NCBI GenBank assembly: GCA_016271365.2
Contig: CM057454.1
Location: 699,933,501 to 699,997,500 of the forward strand
DNA from: Neoceratodus forsteri
Taxonomy: Eukaryota > Chordata > Ceratodontiformes > Ceratodontidae
DNA length: 64,000 nucleotides
Reading direction: 5' to 3'
Positions 62,311 to 64,000 of the stretch are shown here, piece after piece; within the stretch, counting starts at the first letter, position 1; the number at the start of each line of letters is the position of its first letter. The position numbers were made by a program, and so were the translations under genes. Below the pieces are notes generated by a model. It did no database searches. It saw only the letters and a list, made by a program, of their open reading frames with translations, and was not told the DNA's origin.

Positions 62311-64000
62311 ATGGCTTACTTCACAGCCTGGCCATCAGTACTTTTACTACTGGTAGCCCTGTACCCATCACCAGCACAGGTCACAGTATGTGTAACCACA
62401 CAGTCCACTCCACAGGTGTACATAACAGTGATTCTCCTTCCAAACCTTTTGTCCTGCATGGGACAGAGCCAGTATTTCACTGGCACTTATGTACACACAT
62501 CAACAACCCTCAAACTTCAGTGTATTGACTCTCTTCAGAATGCTATAGCCCTCATGTTTCAAAGATGCTCTGAGGCACCAGGAAAATCCCATCCTGAGCA
62601 ACAAGGTACCTAGGAAAAAAGAGCTAGCTGCACTAGTAGCCTCACTGAAAAGGATAATCCTGTTACTACTCTCATGCTCTGGGAACACGGAGTTAAATCC
62701 CGGCCCCCAATCTGCCATTAACTCATTGGCAGACTTTGCAACAGTCTCAGAAATTAAATTCATGCTAATTAATGCCCGTAGCCTCCTCAAAGAGTTTGAT
62801 CAAATACAGATCTGGGCTGCCCATACCAATCCTGATGTGTTAGTTACCAAATCCTGGCTAAACAACTCTACCACCAAGCATCAGATCAATCTCCCCTCAT
62901 TCAACACCTACAGAATTGACAGGACCACAAGGAGAGGAGAGGTAGTTATTTACCTAAATACGAAGTCCAATCCCACAGAAATATTCTCAGAATCCATGCC
63001 CAAATAATTTGAATGTTTGGCACTAAGGATATTACTCACATCTACTGAAGTGATTAACATCATGGGCTGCTATAGACCACCCTCTGGGGGACTGGATATA
63101 CTCTCACAGCTTGGGAGTGTCATTGAGTCTAGCACCAATGAAACAATTATTCTCTGGGACTTAAACCTTGATTGGCTTGCCCCTAAAGCCAATGCCCTAA
63201 AAGACTTATGTGATGAGTTTGGCATCTCACAGCTTGTTACTGAACCTACCAAGATTAACACAAAAAATAAGAACCCCAGCTCCATCCTTCACTTAATCTT
63301 CACAAACTGCCAGCACAAAATTATGCACATAACAGTCTTTCATAACAAGGTGAGAGACAACAACATTGTAGTTTGTACATACACACCGCTCCCGCTGTAA
63401 ACACCACCAATGCTCCAAATTCATCACTAGTAGAAGCTTTCATAAGTTTAACATTAATAATTTCCTAGTTAACCCGAAATGTGTCAACTGGCAAATGTTT
63501 ATCTGGCTAACACAGTCGACTCAGCTGTCACCATCTTTAATTCCATCATTACAGGCCTTGTCAACGAACATGCCTCATTTCGTAAATGCAAAGTCATGAA
63601 GATTTTGCACCCCTGGTTCACCCCTGAACTGAAAGCTGCACTCACTCGGCATGACAAACTCTAGGCCCATGTGAGGCAATCTAAATCTGCAACATACTGG
63701 CAGGAGTTCAGAGTGGCCAGAAGCGAATGCACCAAGTTTATTAGGATGGCTAAGGCCACCTACTATGTTGAAACCCTAGAAGAGGCAAAGGGCAACTCCT
63801 CTAAAATCTGGTGCATTCTCAAGTCAATTGAAGGGCATAAAACTCCCCCTTCTCTTCCACTAAAAATCATCCCAAATAGCACTATGGTCACTGATCAATG
63901 CTCCAATCTGGAACAATTAAACGCCCACTTTGCTGCAGTGGGAATGTCATTGGATTCTTTACCAGCTGCAGGATTAATTGATAACCCCATAACAACAGAC
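62311..64000 (+). pseudogene. LINE leader/endonuclease ORF, partial at window end
   Basis: Starts MAYFTAWPSVLLLLVALYPS, a leader like a signal peptide (h-region then SPAQ). A second hydrophobic run RIILLLLSCSG precedes the 2A-like relic at 62685. The endonuclease follows: EIKFMLINARSLLKEFDQIQ, PDVLVTKSWLNN (catalytic Glu replaced by Lys), MGCYRPPSGGLDIL, TIILWDLNLDWLAPKANALK (GDFN changed to WDLN) and SILHLIFTNCQHK. After shifts come LHPWFTPELKAALTRHDKL, a TAG at 63662, then QSKSATYWQEFRVARSECTK and SSKIWCILKSIEGHKTP up to the window end. Replaced catalytic residues and frame breaks mark it as inactive. Confidence 0.75.
62685..62708 (+). other. 2A-like motif relic in LINE leader
   Basis: Codons read N-T-E-L-N-P, after which a one-base loss in the proline/glycine codons (AATCCGGCCCCC) shifts the frame; the other frame continues G-P-Q-S-A-I-N. 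The pattern matches the 2A consensus x-E-x-N-P-G-P directly after a hydrophobic run and just before the endonuclease, the location reported for 2A-like peptides in several non-LTR retrotransposons. Confidence 0.6.

Larger units (their letters stand above)
62166..64000 (+). mobile_element. LINE family B-like element, 5' part, runs off the window
   Basis: Plus-strand element with hydrophobic leader, 2A-like relic, endonuclease and the linker towards RT. Domain order matches the minus copies at 34.9-37.5 kb, but sequence identity is only moderate, so it is a related subfamily. The RT lies beyond the window. Confidence 0.75.

Overview
The window reads as intergenic DNA from a large, repeat-rich vertebrate genome. 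It holds chicken-repeat-1 (CR1)-clade and L2/Rex-like LINEs, a tRNA-derived SINE, hAT, Harbinger and Tc1/mariner DNA transposons, a Gypsy-like solo LTR candidate, minisatellites and microsatellites. I found no operon-like gene packing, no ribosomal or transfer RNA gene and no complete host gene. The repeat mix and the intron-bearing transposon genes suit an amphibian (perhaps a caecilian), a lungfish-like or cartilaginous-fish lineage, or a reptile; I cannot name the species. The only possible host coding sequence is one small exon-like block near 61.2 kb.

Layout. 1-1.1 kb: tandem repeat of about 240 bp. 1.6-6.1 kb: LINE fragments in both orientations. 6.1-11.4 kb: mostly unrecognised, with a tRNA-derived SINE and two striking palindromes. 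11.4-13.1 kb: degenerate minisatellite. 13.8-16.0 kb: LTR-like insertion whose empty site survives in a related repeat at 21.4 kb. 16.5-20.0 kb: hAT element with an 8-bp target duplication, carrying a broken BED-finger-like ORF. 22.5-28.4 kb and 30.2-34.8 kb: two nearly full-length CR1-clade LINEs with an esterase-type ORF1 and an endonuclease/reverse-transcriptase ORF2, both dead. The first is split by an inverted CR1 fragment, and a 334-bp element sits in its 3' end. 34.4-44.6 kb: a 5.1-kb tandem duplication whose boundaries are CR1 3' ends; the middle CR1 end is a hybrid of the outer two, as expected of unequal homologous recombination. 45.9-48.5 kb: foldback hAT-like element with inverted minisatellite arrays. 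48.6 kb: 308-bp MITE with an exact 8-bp target duplication. 51.1-51.9 kb: Tc1/mariner transposase relic. 53.3-61.1 kb: a 7.77-kb Harbinger element. 62.2-64.0 kb: 5' part of an L2/Rex-like LINE running off the window.

The most notable system is the Harbinger element. Matching termini and an ATG target duplication bound it. It appears to carry three spliced genes: a DDE transposase on the minus strand and two different Myb/SANT-like DNA-binding proteins transcribed divergently from a shared central region. Harbinger elements usually carry one Myb-like partner. A motif of the form GYGCAATATTC recurs at the left end, in the central promoter region and at the right end, a plausible binding site for a Myb-like partner. 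All three genes carry stops or frameshifts, so this copy is a relic.

Family names follow from protein motifs read by eye. Element ends were placed by matching termini, target duplications and comparison of copies inside the window.
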